A DNA stretch of 64,000 nt, from assembly GCA_964035545.1 (NCBI GenBank), contig OZ037767.1, positions 562,680-626,679 of the forward strand, written 5' to 3'. Under the pieces are notes generated by a model. It made no database searches. It was given only the letters and a program-made list of their open reading frames with translations, and was not told the DNA's origin. The position numbers and the translations under genes were made by a program. How positions within the stretch are numbered: position 1 is the first letter of the stretch; every line of letters begins with the position of its first letter. The stretch is from Bugula neritina. Its lineage: Eukaryota; Bryozoa; Gymnolaemata; Cheilostomatida; Bugulidae. Of this stretch, positions 62,801-64,000 are shown piece by piece.

Positions 62801-64000
62801 TGTCACTACACTGATATTACTACACTGATACCACTACACTAATATCACTACACTGATATTACTACACTGATATTACTACACTGATACCACTACACTGATA
62901 TCACTACACTGGTATTACTTACCACTACACTGATATTACTACACTGATGTCACTAAACTGATATTACTACACTGATATTACTACACTGATATTACTACAC
63001 TGATGTCACTACACTGATGTCACTACACTGATGTCACTACACTGATGTCACTACACTGATATCATATTGCAGAGCAACGATAGACTCAATGAGGGCGGCT
63101 ATTCACAAACTCCATTCCTCTGTGGCCAAGTTGGAGAGACAATACCAAACCTACAATTCTCAGGCTAAGGAGCAGCTGCAATCTCTTGAGGGGATCAAAC
63201 ACCAGCTCCCTGAATATGAGCAGATTGTAGCTGAGGCTACTGAGCTACAGCATACTTTAGATGATAAACTGAGTGTGCACAGCAGACTACAGGTAAGTGT
63301 AATCTGTAGAACTGTTATGTTTGGATAGTCAAAGAGGAGGAATATTTTGTTGTTTGTTGCTGAGTCTGGTTTATTTTATCAAACTTGTAGCACATGGAGA
63401 AGCCGCTGACCAACCTTGTGTCACACTTCCATGTGATAGACTCTGAGCACGTCCCTAGTGGAGAACAAGAGAGTTATCAAGAAATTTCAGCGAGAATAGA
63501 GGCATTGTGTCAGTCTAGAAGTGAGATTTACAGTCTCCAAACAGACAGACTGAATGCTCACAGACGATTGGCTACTCAGATGAGACGCCTGGAGGATGAT
63601 ATTATCATAAGTCTGGGAGAGAAGGTGGACAGAGTGGGCAGTGGACTGAATATAGAGAATGCAACTCAGAGATTGGCTGAGTTACAGGTGAGTCACTAGT
63701 TCACTGTGATTCACTATAGTCAACTGTGAGAAACTAGTTCACTGTGAGTTACTAGCTGACTATTTGTCAGTCACTGTTAAAGTGCGAGTCACTCGTTTTA
63801 CCATGAGTCAATAAATGATCAGTCATTCTGTGAAATGCTTGTTTTATTGTTAGTCGACAGTCACTAGTGACTGGAAACACTAGTATCTCTGTACTAGATA
63901 TTTGACATTTGGAGTAGTAAATACAATTCTTGTTTCCAGAGTGTGGATATCTCCTCCTGTGACGAACTGTGGACGGCCATTGAAGAGTCATTCAAGCTCG
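17813..64000 (+). CDS. SYNE: Nesprin (SYNE)-like giant spectrin-repeat protein, N-terminal part, 67 exons traced, continues past window
   Basis: Nesprins are outer-nuclear-membrane proteins. An N-terminal pair of calponin-homology (CH) domains binds F-actin, a spectrin-repeat rod extends into the cytoplasm, and a C-terminal KASH peptide binds SUN proteins. I joined 67 exons here (coordinates in the following entries) with GT-AG borders, compatible phases and no stop, giving about 4,210 residues. CH1 is at about residues 30-138 and CH2 at about 175-280. CH2 carries NKPDEKSIMTYIAQFLKAYP, which fits nesprin better than spectrin, dystonin or dystrophin. Exons 10-15 also follow nesprin rod sequence, for example AGNFLIETCDE in known nesprins versus SGSFLIETCDE here. 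The rest is Gln/Glu/Leu-rich coiled coil with scattered Trp residues. The KASH end is not in the window. Confidence 0.93.
18751..19443. repeat. 21-bp array carrying 33 copies of the exon 2 splice acceptor
   Basis: Exactly 33 units of 21 bp (actctcacttgtatattaca plus g). The last unit ends in the real acceptor of exon 2. The frame used by exon 2 is open through the whole array, each unit reading SHLYITD. One copy has lost its AG (tattacaaact). Confidence 0.95.
19444..19505 (+). CDS. SYNE: Nesprin exon 2: start of CH1
   Basis: A 62-nt exon encoding DEQERVQKKTFTNWINSYLR and K, the first helix of CH1. The acceptor ttgtatattacag is the last of 33 near-identical copies of a 21-bp unit; the donor is AGAAAG|gtaaat. 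Confidence 0.93.
19548..19655. repeat. 15-bp repeat in intron 2
   Basis: About seven copies of gtacatactgtgtaa. Confidence 0.9.
19674..19769 (+). CDS. SYNE: Nesprin exon 3: CH1
   Basis: A 96-nt, phase 0 exon between acceptor gtatttcag and donor CAGCTG|gtgagt. It encodes RRPPEKIADLFVDIRDGVKL and then MKLLEVLTGQQL, matching the nesprin CH1 core (DLFEDMKDGVKLLALLEVLS in vertebrates). Confidence 0.96.
19871..19944. repeat. Triplicated acceptor and start of exon 4
   Basis: Three copies of ...ag|GCATATGAAC at exon-start positions 19880, 19906 and 19935; the last is used. Confidence 0.9.
19935..20111 (+). CDS. SYNE: Nesprin exon 4: CH1 C-terminal half
   Basis: A 177-nt, phase 0 exon encoding AYEQGANTKRIHHMANISTA, LKVLDNKQIKLVNINPSDIV and DGKPSIVLGLCWNIILYFQ, the actin-binding second half of CH1. 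The acceptor plus the first 10 exon bases occur three times (starts at 19880, 19906 and 19935). The third copy is the one that continues into coding sequence. Confidence 0.96.
20233..20363 (+). CDS. SYNE: Nesprin exon 5: inter-CH linker and start of CH2
   Basis: The acceptor is atttggcag and the donor ACTAA|gtaagt is in phase 2. It encodes IEEQTAMLASLYASGEPQSK, a short linker, and then FRKNAKKALLDWTKTALTK, the first helix of CH2. The donor and last five exon bases are repeated 13 times downstream. Confidence 0.94.
20359..20745. repeat. 30-bp array carrying 13 copies of the exon 5 donor
   Basis: Each unit is ACTAA|gtaagttagtgattg plus gttgagattg. Donors recur every 30 bp from 20364 to 20724. 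Confidence 0.95.
20953..21149 (+). CDS. SYNE: Nesprin exon 6: CH2 core
   Basis: A 197-nt exon with acceptor ctgtttatag and donor GCAGAAG|gtgcgt. It encodes DIGVEVTDFSTSWRDGMAFN, AMVNTVRKDLIDMDSLKGKT, NRERLEQAFSVADRELGIPM and LMDAE, a clear CH2 domain. Confidence 0.96.
21155..21400. repeat. 21-bp AT-rich repeat in intron 6
   Basis: About 12 copies of gttatatatgatgaactatc plus t, filling almost the whole intron between exons 6 and 7. Confidence 0.92.
21411..21505 (+). CDS. SYNE: Nesprin exon 7: end of CH2
   Basis: The acceptor is tctcatacag and the donor is CCCGTA|gtgagt, phase 0. The exon encodes DVDVNKPDEKSIMTYIAQFL and then KAYPEMGSGKPV, the nesprin-type end of CH2. Confidence 0.95.
21677..22524 (+). 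CDS. SYNE: Nesprin exons 8-9: first rod segment
   Basis: Exon 8 is 21677-21814 (DINANLSRDQRERRDHDNLV ... DEFDNEYE, donor GAG|gtcagt). Exon 9 is 22383-22524 (IFIKVTRDLDSNSRVLKQLE ... RDKWEIFT, phase 1, donor ACTA|gtcagt). Both encode helical, charged sequence that begins the spectrin-like rod after CH2. The intron between them is almost entirely an 18-bp array. Confidence 0.85.
21815..22362. repeat. 18-bp array filling intron 8
   Basis: About 30 copies of gtgtaatctacagctaca. It starts at the donor of exon 8 and is open in the exon 8 frame (repeat SVIYSY), but retention would run out of frame into exon 9. Confidence 0.95.
22525..22890. other. Start of nesprin intron 9, nothing recognised
   Basis: No exon, repeat or RNA gene is visible in this stretch before the repeats flanking the nested GT31 gene. 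Confidence 0.6.
22893..23040. repeat. 22-23-bp repeat just downstream of the GT31 gene
   Basis: About seven diverged copies of tacaggaagtagtgacattt. It abuts the GT31 stop codon (23042-23044 on the minus strand), so it is probably in its 3'UTR. Confidence 0.88.
23042..24082 (-). CDS. Beta-1,3-galactosyltransferase-like protein (GT31), intronless, nested in nesprin intron 9
   Basis: A 346-residue type II Golgi glycosyltransferase of family GT31, which transfers galactose or N-acetylhexosamine in beta-1,3 linkage to glycan acceptors. A hydrophobic segment at about residues 35-54 is the likely signal anchor. Family motifs are RMLIRETWG (97-105), the metal-binding KTDDD (178-182), YPPYCPGLGVVMTG (237-250) and VDDVYFTG (268-275, where many members have EDV). 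There are six N-glycosylation sequons (N114, N126, N154, N233, N258, N282). Met26 (24007) is an alternative start that puts the anchor nearer the N-terminus. The gene has no introns and runs antisense inside intron 9. The family is sure; acceptor specificity cannot be read. Confidence 0.92.
   Translation of the reverse strand: MSALPYYISLSVDNNSRWRCSRVHEMDFPLCLSCCYHWTVYICLQLLVLNSVYATPASHIVNPHPFKYHINNERACLEKHSDILIWVHTAPSHFQHRMLIRETWGNPHNFHVHNASLIFFLGMSTNSTVQSKIEYEGEVYRDVVQETFLDSYRNLTYKAIAGCKWTSTYCKSAELVLKTDDDMVVDIHLLFRHLTTLRKQGRVLKNTFLCDVWYGRTPQRTSGKWKITEQEYNGTQYPPYCPGLGVVMTGDIVPKLYNQSLYEPYFWVDDVYFTGILAKTINATFEQLASTVHFGSSSLIKQNTIFNNEYMWIFYHINDQRIFRMMWTMIDERERRRMHSGADRVT
24246..24254 (-). promoter_or_regulatory. 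Possible TATA box of the GT31 gene
   Basis: Read on the minus strand the sequence is TATATAAAT, about 165 bp upstream of the first ATG. In such AT-rich DNA the match may be chance. Confidence 0.3.
24285..24605. repeat. 30-bp minisatellite upstream of the GT31 gene
   Basis: Ten to eleven copies of ctaactagtactaacactaa plus atactactct. Confidence 0.93.
24606..25277. other. Intron 9 between the GT31 upstream repeat and the LINE
   Basis: AT-rich, with no open frame or repeat structure that I can support. Confidence 0.6.
25278..25346. repeat. Left target-site duplication of the LINE (69 bp)
   Basis: The 69 bases beginning acttgatagacatcag and ending ttctgtcctgt recur at 28911-28979 with a single mismatch (a here, t there, near the 3' end of the repeat). 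This copy is contiguous with the upstream intron. Confidence 0.92.
25347..28910 (-). mobile_element. Non-LTR retrotransposon (LINE with APE-type endonuclease), apparently full length
   Basis: A 3.56-kb element in antisense orientation to the host gene, bounded by a 69-bp direct repeat of host sequence. It has a 5' leader of about 375 nt (28534-28910), one long ORF (25384-28533), and a very short 3' part ending in a GA-rich tail (the plus strand reads ctctctcttgcag at the left border). Single-ORF organisation, an N-terminal APE domain and a short repeat tail suggest the RTE-like part of LINE diversity, but I cannot assign the clade. The ORF has no stops, so the copy looks young. Confidence 0.88.
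25384..28533 (-). CDS. LINE polyprotein: AP endonuclease plus reverse transcriptase, 1049 aa, intact
   Basis: The N-terminal endonuclease/exonuclease/phosphatase domain covers about residues 45-300, with catalytic-type residues in LAEWNVRTL (N50), CETRL (E87), AGDFNARVG (D195, N197) and STDH (D290, H291). A linker follows. The reverse transcriptase covers about 575-860, with PIFKKGSRKDCGNYRGISLL, the first catalytic Asp in FIDFTKAFD (D668), VKQGCVLAPTLFSLYL and the FADD box (787-790). The C-terminus has LRWLGHVHRM and GRPRLRLKDV, typical of this LINE type. The protein nicks target DNA and copies its RNA in place. No frameshift or stop is seen. Confidence 0.93.
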   Translation of the reverse strand: MTMETVFDTGTNVARVNKVRAGLLPLRQPVKSQLGRNGKFRKVLRLAEWNVRTLLDRNNSKRPERQTALVAKELGRYDIDIAALCETRLALNDSLVDNGYTFFWSGKGEEERRESGVGFAIRNTIMPYLEQEPTATSDRIISMRLPLKKNHYVTIVSAYAPTMTNTEEKKEEFYNKLRETVKNISITDKLIIAGDFNARVGCEAQNWPGVIGNQGIGKCNTNGELLLAFCSEYQLVITNTVFKHRQHHKVTWMHPRSQHWHLLDYVITRRKDQNDVLDTRAMRGADCSTDHIMIRSKLAFALRKAKNKTRGNSACKLNVGKLQNQDMLQEFQKQMDKAMDYRDDDGVTLEERWGKLKISAFNTATKVLGRAERKHQDWFDDNDAKLNALLNERNKAKSKALQRRTRSSTDRLAQARSKLQKYTREKKSQWWEEKAESLQQAADKNNMKAFYNGLREVYGPQNRGIAQLLDQSGKTVLTAKNDTLKRFAQHFDLLLNVPGEVDQEALNSLTNMPPNLSLDDMPSFDELLDAIDATKENKSPGECGIPAEVWKYGGIRLKERLYDLIAYIWSNEKMPQNWKNANIVPIFKKGSRKDCGNYRGISLLSIAGKIMARIILNKINVNITPGILPETQCGFRNSRSTIDMIFSFRQIQEKCAEQNMELYAVFIDFTKAFDTVSRDGLWRVLKKFGLTEKVINLIKALHAGMQAKVVQGRDASNEFAVTNGVKQGCVLAPTLFSLYLTAMLEVAFQNVNEGIYIQTRHGADLFDVAQFKSKTRTTKHLVREMLFADDSALVAHCAADMQVLVNNFAKAAAQFSLKINIKKTECMYQPIKLIHPPPEPEVVMIDQEPVVLASDFTYLGSTVSCTAKIDKELRNRLGKASAAYGKLQQRLWNNRHVSIRVKCKVYRAVVLSSLLYGAETWTIYRTQVKKLSAFMMRQLRDIMAVKWYDKVTNEEILRRANLPSMADILIEKNLRWLGHVHRMEHSRLPRQLLYSQLKEGKRNTGRPRLRLKDVAKRNMKWRAINLSSWQQTADNRAAWRAATKSKLNP
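28911..28979. repeat. Right target-site duplication of the LINE, containing the exon 10 polypyrimidine/branch region
   Basis: This is the second copy of the 69-bp duplication. It ends only two bases before the first base of nesprin exon 10; the intervening AG is the acceptor dinucleotide. The duplication therefore left the complete 3' splice-site context next to the exon. Confidence 0.92.
28982..29438 (+). CDS. SYNE: Nesprin exons 10-11: rod
   Basis: Exon 10 is 28982-29142 (KYIDWSKRLDSSFPKPLGNI then CQWLCDAERLLQAPPIP), resembling the nesprin segment 'LDKSLPAPLGTIGAWLYRAE'. Exon 11 is 29319-29438 (NFFQDLESMKQTFSRIKKAG and on to TTARLK). The acceptor of exon 10 is tcctgtag, directly beside the right copy of the retrotransposon target-site duplication. 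Confidence 0.9.
29585..29703. repeat. 11-bp repeat in intron 11
   Basis: About ten copies of actacctgta with c/t variants (tatactacctgtacactacc). Confidence 0.88.
30115..30225. repeat. About 22-bp CT-rich repeat in intron 11
   Basis: Five copies of ctctggaactctcctctctt plus ct. Confidence 0.88.
30226..32370. other. Long unique part of intron 11
   Basis: More than 2 kb with no exon-like frame. It contains a short purine-rich stretch (about 30820-30870, ggggagggggagggg type) and minor repeats at 30890-30960. Nothing else is recognised. Confidence 0.6.
32390..32540. repeat. 21-bp repeat in front of exon 12
   Basis: About seven copies of aactctcacagtatattgta plus t, ending about 13 bp before the exon 12 acceptor. 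Confidence 0.9.
32554..32715 (+). CDS. SYNE: Nesprin exon 12: rod
   Basis: The acceptor is acactgtag and the donor is CATAAC|gtaact. The exon encodes EISTQAQYRHRQLDYEQLRY, TMLAFLVNTEAKLKLWTQKL and TYQEEVEAVLLDHN. It aligns by eye with the nesprin-1 stretch 'LELKYRLLSLLVLAESKLKS'. Confidence 0.9.
33040..33600. repeat. 15-bp array in intron 12
   Basis: About 35 copies of tattactatactgtg with shortened variants. It ends about 50 bp before exon 13. Confidence 0.94.
33656..34440 (+). CDS. SYNE: Nesprin exons 13-14: rod
   Basis: Exon 13 is 33656-33752 (DYVKKRGLMPHYDKTLARVQ then SLAKIYQEHDQT, phase 1). Exon 14 is 34235-34440 (DKSEADKINKALEHIDDRWQ then KLVVEIGSIETMLQETISHW and YMEEAERMLDAPTEKQM). 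The pattern 'W..L..E..S...ML.E.IS.W..Y' matches an early nesprin spectrin-like repeat. Confidence 0.9.
33780..34098. repeat. AT-only array in intron 13
   Basis: About 320 bp of tatagtatagta-type repeats. The sequence is close to its own reverse complement in places and could extrude hairpins. Confidence 0.93.
34833..35021. mobile_element. MITE-like element with long terminal inverted repeats (nesprin intron 14)
   Basis: The left end tgggtcattttatttaattt and following bases are the near-perfect inverse of the right end aattaagtaaaatgaccca over about 35 bp. TA dinucleotides flank both ends, as in Tc1/mariner-type target sites. There is no coding capacity in about 189 bp. A related copy in opposite orientation lies near 38946. 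Confidence 0.72.
35171..35384 (+). CDS. SYNE: Nesprin exon 15: rod
   Basis: A 214-nt exon encoding TFFRDLEGWKEKHTALNESG, SFLIETCDESVVLELEESLL and LLNRRWKEICDSVDQFRQTH. This is one of the clearest matches to nesprin-1 ('GNFLIETCDE...LLLLNGRWRELF'). Confidence 0.93.
35390..35670. repeat. AT-rich repeat at the start of intron 15
   Basis: Copies of atagcatatatatagcatgt and tagtatacacatagcataca, starting about 6 bp after the exon 15 donor. Confidence 0.88.
35671..36475. other. Unique part of intron 15
   Basis: No exon or repeat is supported. An open frame at 35987-36307 lacks splice sites and coding character. Confidence 0.55.
36476..36812. repeat. 17-bp array in intron 15
   Basis: About 19 copies of atagtataacatacagt with tgtc inserts. 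Confidence 0.92.
37174..37191. repeat. Poly(G) tract of 18
   Basis: An uninterrupted run of 18 G on the plus strand, in an otherwise AT-rich intron. Confidence 0.98.
37197..37295. repeat. Three copies of a 31-34-bp unit
   Basis: Three copies of ttctctacgtgtagcctact plus acgttttcag. Confidence 0.9.
37365..38455. repeat. 14-bp AT-rich array of about 78 copies (intron 15)
   Basis: The unit is acatatagtatata with a c/t variant (acatatagtatgta). The variants follow a patchy higher-order order; a block of about 280 bp seems to recur. It ends 40 bp before exon 16. Confidence 0.95.
38496..38599 (+). CDS. SYNE: Nesprin exon 16: rod
   Basis: The acceptor is attgttaatag and the donor is CTAGAG|gtcagt. 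It encodes DLKKKLTWLQNSAIVFKYPA and then ECTSEEVKSQIEHLE. The 104-nt length completes the phase 1 codon of exon 15 and ends in phase 0. Confidence 0.85.
38600..38945. other. Start of intron 16, nothing recognised
   Basis: Open frame 38474-38797 continues from exon 16 past the donor, but the sequence after 38600 has no coding character. Confidence 0.55.
38946..39279. mobile_element. Second, diverged and longer MITE copy (nesprin intron 16)
   Basis: The left part (gtcattttacttagtttagt, then tttctagttttagctatttt) matches the reverse complement of the right half of the element at 34833-35021. The right end reads gtgtgtactaaatcaccca followed by ta. The copy is diverged and carries extra internal sequence from about 39110 onward. 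Boundaries are approximate. Confidence 0.55.
39705..40225 (+). CDS. SYNE: Nesprin exons 17-18: rod
   Basis: Exon 17 is 39705-39871 (ELTVELTEMSESLKETSRAA ... QQVQRGVSER, phase 2). Exon 18 is 40072-40225 (LATLKHALPLIDSLYESLPD ... SSSSMDIQQYAQRLQ, phase 0). The last 21 bases of exon 18 with its donor form part of a 53-bp unit repeated ten times in the following intron. Confidence 0.88.
40205..40727. repeat. 53-bp array carrying the last 21 bases and donor of exon 18
   Basis: Ten units, each including CAGTACGCCCAGCGACTACA plus G|gtactg. GT dinucleotides of the donors recur at 53-bp steps from 40226 to 40703; the last has -1 changed to A. Confidence 0.95.
40733..41353 (+). CDS. SYNE: Nesprin exons 19-20: rod
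   Basis: Exon 19 is 40733-40876 (AHFDEMPTYRNMLTSKSKSF ... DINQRFI). Exon 20 is 41081-41353 (SCLSEAKGVESLVGSQLDSL ... ILQRLKQ). Both are phase 0. The acceptor of exon 20 with its first exon bases is duplicated 34 bp upstream. Confidence 0.9.
41385..41515. repeat. 25-bp repeat in intron 20
   Basis: Five copies of attggctatagttaaactca plus ttgtg. Confidence 0.92.
41690..43025 (+). CDS. SYNE: Nesprin exons 21-23: rod
   Basis: Exons are 41690-41869 (IEDQWNTYKQNGHVHQKLLE...), 42005-42283 (KVGDTPGSLLSTAEQLLVQA...) and 42798-43025 (ALQAELVQHKSSIQETLDNL...), all phase 0. The sequence is heptad-like with regular Leu and charged residues. The intron before exon 23 is nearly all tandem repeat. Confidence 0.9.
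42290..42785. repeat. About 28-30-bp array filling intron 22
   Basis: About 17 copies of acagtataccagttgttgtt followed by atatactatat or attcaccatat. Confidence 0.94.
43029..43215. repeat. About 36-bp repeat after exon 23
   Basis: Five to six copies of gtaagtaggtcacatgacac plus gtctctgtca, starting at about +5 of the exon 23 donor. Units contain extra donor-like gtaagt. Confidence 0.9.
43315..44257 (+). CDS. SYNE: Nesprin exons 24-26: rod
   Basis: Exons are 43315-43416 (KLQHWMDKTESYLNGATFKC...), 43824-44010 (NCMSECDTQDEVYVQACEAV..., phase 1) and 44136-44257 (VTDNQRAVTAALGDLKDEID...). Trp-containing spectrin-like motifs such as LESRWKTIVKLSQRCKNLR are visible. Confidence 0.9.
43545..43795. 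repeat. 17-bp array in intron 24
   Basis: About 15 copies of gtactgttacatattat with g and tg variants. Confidence 0.94.
44392..45270 (+). CDS. SYNE: Nesprin exons 27-29: rod
   Basis: Exons are 44392-44553 (ELETQLTSARAQHNSMIEAV...), 44795-44956 (EARNLLAENKAKLQQFHDLE...) and 45038-45270 (NTVNECTHTQSTASKLSSFL..., phase 2). The sequence is coiled-coil in character. Confidence 0.9.
44560..44740. repeat. 15-bp CT-rich array in intron 27
   Basis: About ten copies of tctctactctgtcac. Confidence 0.9.
45290..45430. repeat. 18-bp repeat in intron 29
   Basis: About eight copies of tatttacctactccttg. Confidence 0.9.
45774..46548 (+). CDS. SYNE: Nesprin exons 30-31: rod
   Basis: Exon 30 is 45774-45978 (LNSRISLLDLDDESLTRLQD ... 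LYDHTKK). Exon 31 is 46177-46548 (LSSELAEVDNKLDSKKSAAQ ... VERLDSDLSSQ). At 372 nt exon 31 is one of the longest in the window. Its donor CAG|gtgagt recurs in frame 30 and 60 bp downstream. Confidence 0.9.
46541..46640. repeat. 30-bp repeat carrying the exon 31 donor three to four times
   Basis: GCAGTCAG|gtgagtgtgtgt plus agatacatct. CAG|gtgagt occurs at 46548, 46578 and 46608, all in the same frame; the fourth copy reads TTAG|gtaagt. Confidence 0.95.
46693..48133 (+). CDS. SYNE: Nesprin exons 32-34: rod
   Basis: Exons are 46693-46848 (EEQCRRLVDLWSVYEQSHDE...), 46943-47107 (ALEAALSNQKLQVEYVTAKG ... KWSSYEQ) and 47776-48133 (LLLEAKQKSETEMKKWIEAE ... LSRELQTVH, phase 1). The last nine bases of exon 33 and its donor head a 55-bp unit repeated 12 times. 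Confidence 0.9.
47099..47730. repeat. 55-bp array carrying the end and donor of exon 33, 12 copies
   Basis: TATGAGCAG|gtgagtgtgac recurs exactly every 55 bp, donors from 47108 to 47713. Two copies read gatga instead of ggtga. Confidence 0.95.
48327..49351 (+). CDS. SYNE: Nesprin exons 35-37: rod
   Basis: Exons are 48327-48535 (DVVDGVVGKAVSSQHIVAEI...), 48697-48848 (YKIPESAEAKRELTSLAQAQ..., phase 2) and 48940-49351 (DVRLYEQSLEDCESVPNNTH ... QHQAEKLE). Exon 37, at 412 nt, is the longest traced. Its acceptor with 15 exon bases is present three times. Confidence 0.9.
48868..48955. repeat. 29-bp triplication of the exon 37 acceptor and exon start
   Basis: cctgttgtag|AGATGTGAGA plus CTATA occurs with exon-start positions 48882, 48911 and 48940. 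Confidence 0.93.
49400..49545. repeat. 20-bp repeat in intron 37
   Basis: About eight copies of ttctactatctgcagtaata, each with an acceptor-like ctgcag. Confidence 0.92.
49817..50845 (+). CDS. SYNE: Nesprin exons 38-40: rod
   Basis: Exons are 49817-49969 (GLQEQLNKLEEKYQSTSNLA...), 50176-50340 (SARGSHEVAMKNQDEFEDLS...) and 50649-50845 (QLDNDLHQSNSEFRKLLELS ... RMKSK, phase 2). Gln- and Leu-rich coiled coil. Confidence 0.9.
49995..50140. repeat. About 38-bp repeat in intron 38
   Basis: Three to four copies of ttaagtaggtctgctgttac plus cgcgtcacagatagtgta. Confidence 0.88.
50345..50640. repeat. About 32-bp repeat in intron 39
   Basis: About nine copies of ctatatacacctgctctacc plus tactatacta, starting about 5 bp after the donor and ending next to the exon 40 acceptor. 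Confidence 0.93.
51118..52295 (+). CDS. SYNE: Nesprin exons 41-43: rod
   Basis: Exons are 51118-51244 (LSYDEAYTQLKQWLDAVSKK...), 51501-51638 (NILADVTSHRHQVDSLCDRD...) and 52137-52295 (DRVTYCDNCVTDHKLLDDSM ... QSHRLKLQ). The Trp codon at the 40/41 junction is split TG|G. The acceptor region of exon 43 is duplicated at 43-bp spacing. Confidence 0.88.
51980..52149. repeat. Two adjacent duplications before exon 43
   Basis: A duplication of the region gtcacttcctcttatct...gtatacggtatacaatt is followed by a 43-bp duplication that includes acaatacag|GACAGAGTTA, the acceptor and start of exon 43 (52094 and 52137). Confidence 0.9.
52305..52608. repeat. 19-bp array filling intron 43
   Basis: About 16 copies of ctataacttacagtacata. 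Each has an acceptor-like ttacag. Confidence 0.94.
52615..53077 (+). CDS. SYNE: Nesprin exons 44-45: rod
   Basis: Exon 44 is 52615-52815 (AISDELDAGEPLLQVNALAK...). Exon 45 is 52958-53077 (DCEIFYSDIAMSIKNAEEVY ... ISAAITSLT), ending at the weak donor ACG|gtactg. The end of exon 45 is the first unit of a 33-bp array that keeps the same open frame, so the true 3' end could lie at any later copy. Confidence 0.82.
53061..54022. repeat. 33-bp array carrying the end and donor of exon 45, about 29 copies
   Basis: Each unit reads ATAACCTCTCTCAAG|gtact plus gtatactcacact. It is open in the exon 45 frame throughout (ITSLKVLYTHT per unit). It fills the intron up to the exon 46 acceptor. Confidence 0.95.
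54040..54677 (+). CDS. SYNE: Nesprin exons 46-47: rod
   Basis: Exon 46 is 54040-54186 (EKVEDLADSGEKLNELKSLT...). Exon 47 is 54390-54677 (VKLAKFEQLIEDVSTHCLHH ... REIIRKQSQ). Both are phase 0. A 13-bp array starts at the donor of exon 47. Confidence 0.9.
54678..55190. repeat. 13-bp array from the exon 47 donor
   Basis: About 40 copies of gtgtagtgagtca, starting at +1 of the donor CAG|gtgagtcagt, so donor-like gtgagt recurs throughout. Confidence 0.94.
55375..56563 (+). CDS. SYNE: Nesprin exons 48-50: rod
   Basis: Exons are 55375-55616 (TLTNQWSSVNDKHTTLSSTS ... EEVKPG, phase 2), 55727-55982 (VSKLQSLCKSLPATVEEVKD ... EMSKHVQ) and 56300-56563 (AISTSRMEFSITLEALWEDF ... VLSIEEQ). Spectrin-like, with the usual Trp spacing. 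Confidence 0.9.
56844..57881 (+). CDS. SYNE: Nesprin exons 51-53: rod
   Basis: Exons are 56844-57056 (IDSSLKQDVAEKVAVCSKTQ...), 57226-57397 (ELLGTQKEAVQSAKSCDSQL ... KDICRE, phase 1) and 57592-57881 (EQKLRECVSQVEVTSNSTSL ... ATLSDLE). Exon 53 contains the repeat-start motif FCNEVSNWLREAEQMLKKCE. Confidence 0.9.
57425..57575. repeat. Short degenerate repeat in intron 52
   Basis: Copies of gtagaggtatagagt with variants. Confidence 0.85.
58044..59279 (+). CDS. SYNE: Nesprin exons 54-56: rod
   Basis: Exons are 58044-58352 (ILKDTAMTYSQKCQASLNKV...), 58687-59010 (GLEKMPALSDLLSKLKVNQE ... QQAVAAM) and 59161-59279 (EFQNKVGEMNQPITEFGALC ... GLTASKL, phase 2). The donor of exon 56 is TTACT|gtgagt and is re-used in the array that follows. 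Confidence 0.88.
58425..58678. repeat. 21-bp array in intron 54
   Basis: About 12 copies of taatgtataatattctacag plus c, each with an acceptor-like ttctacag. Confidence 0.94.
59274..59635. repeat. Degenerate array carrying the exon 56 donor
   Basis: Mixed units of GTTACT|gtgagta and gttactgtcagtgttgagta; the exon's last six bases and gtgagt recur several times. Confidence 0.88.
59725..60746 (+). CDS. SYNE: Nesprin exons 57-59: rod
   Basis: Exons are 59725-59911 (SRYNSLRETASSVLDRTQLA ... DKQAAVQ), 60120-60296 (ACVADQPQGDKLITEVAKAS ... SSSLKH) and 60597-60746 (LRNKLTDTEILMSKVQQISK ... TQLATYQ). Coiled-coil rod with a W..EMV.R spectrin-like core in exon 57. Confidence 0.88.
60325..60592. repeat. 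39-bp array in intron 58
   Basis: About seven copies of tgtccacatgtaatactaag plus tctatactactatatgctg, running into the exon 59 acceptor gctgtgtag. Confidence 0.93.
60856..61863 (+). CDS. SYNE: Nesprin exons 60-62: rod
   Basis: Exons are 60856-61025 (KLYAQIDELQRSLRQHQSLL ... DSWCQLYR, phase 2), 61153-61297 (SYVSEHEEYDVKCEETGASL...) and 61552-61863 (LCKAELVSIGESVNSLRLLE ... HHVANQLQ). Confidence 0.9.
61900..62129. repeat. 23-bp array ending in the exon 63 acceptor
   Basis: About ten copies of actgctgactctgttacctc plus tca. The last unit ends ctgttacag, which is the real acceptor; other units have ttacc or taacc there. Confidence 0.92.
62130..63292 (+). CDS. SYNE: Nesprin exons 63-65: rod
   Basis: Exons are 62130-62450 (GTLDELSNSFAQNLLQLEAD ... 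LLLEAKVK), 62574-62680 (DLKKQIQEIETNVHSLTTSG then a Ser-rich stretch, phase 2) and 63073-63292 (ATIDSMRAAIHKLHSSVAKL ... DKLSVHSRLQ). The Ser/Thr-rich stretch in exon 64 may be a flexible break in the rod. Confidence 0.9.
62455..62515. repeat. Two-copy duplication at the exon 63 donor
   Basis: caactcgtaactcactgtcc and tcgagttt occur twice, starting a few bases after the donor. Confidence 0.85.
62700..63065. repeat. 14-bp array filling intron 64
   Basis: About 25 copies of actacactgatgtc with att/acc variants. Confidence 0.94.
63391..64000 (+). CDS. SYNE: Nesprin exons 66-67: rod, cut by window end
   Basis: Exon 66 is 63391-63687 (HMEKPLTNLVSHFHVIDSEH ... ENATQRLAELQ). Exon 67 starts at 63940 after tgtttccag and runs SVDISSCDELWTAIEESFKL to the last base. 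The gene continues beyond 64000. Confidence 0.9.

Noticed and set aside
17813-64000. Alternative identification as dystonin/MACF, dystrophin/utrophin or beta-spectrin
   Set aside because: The CH2 end (NKPDEKSIMTYIAQFLKAYP alone is shared by several CH proteins) together with the rod sequence of exons 10-15 fits nesprin best; no plakin or EF-hand features are visible, although the C-terminus is outside the window.
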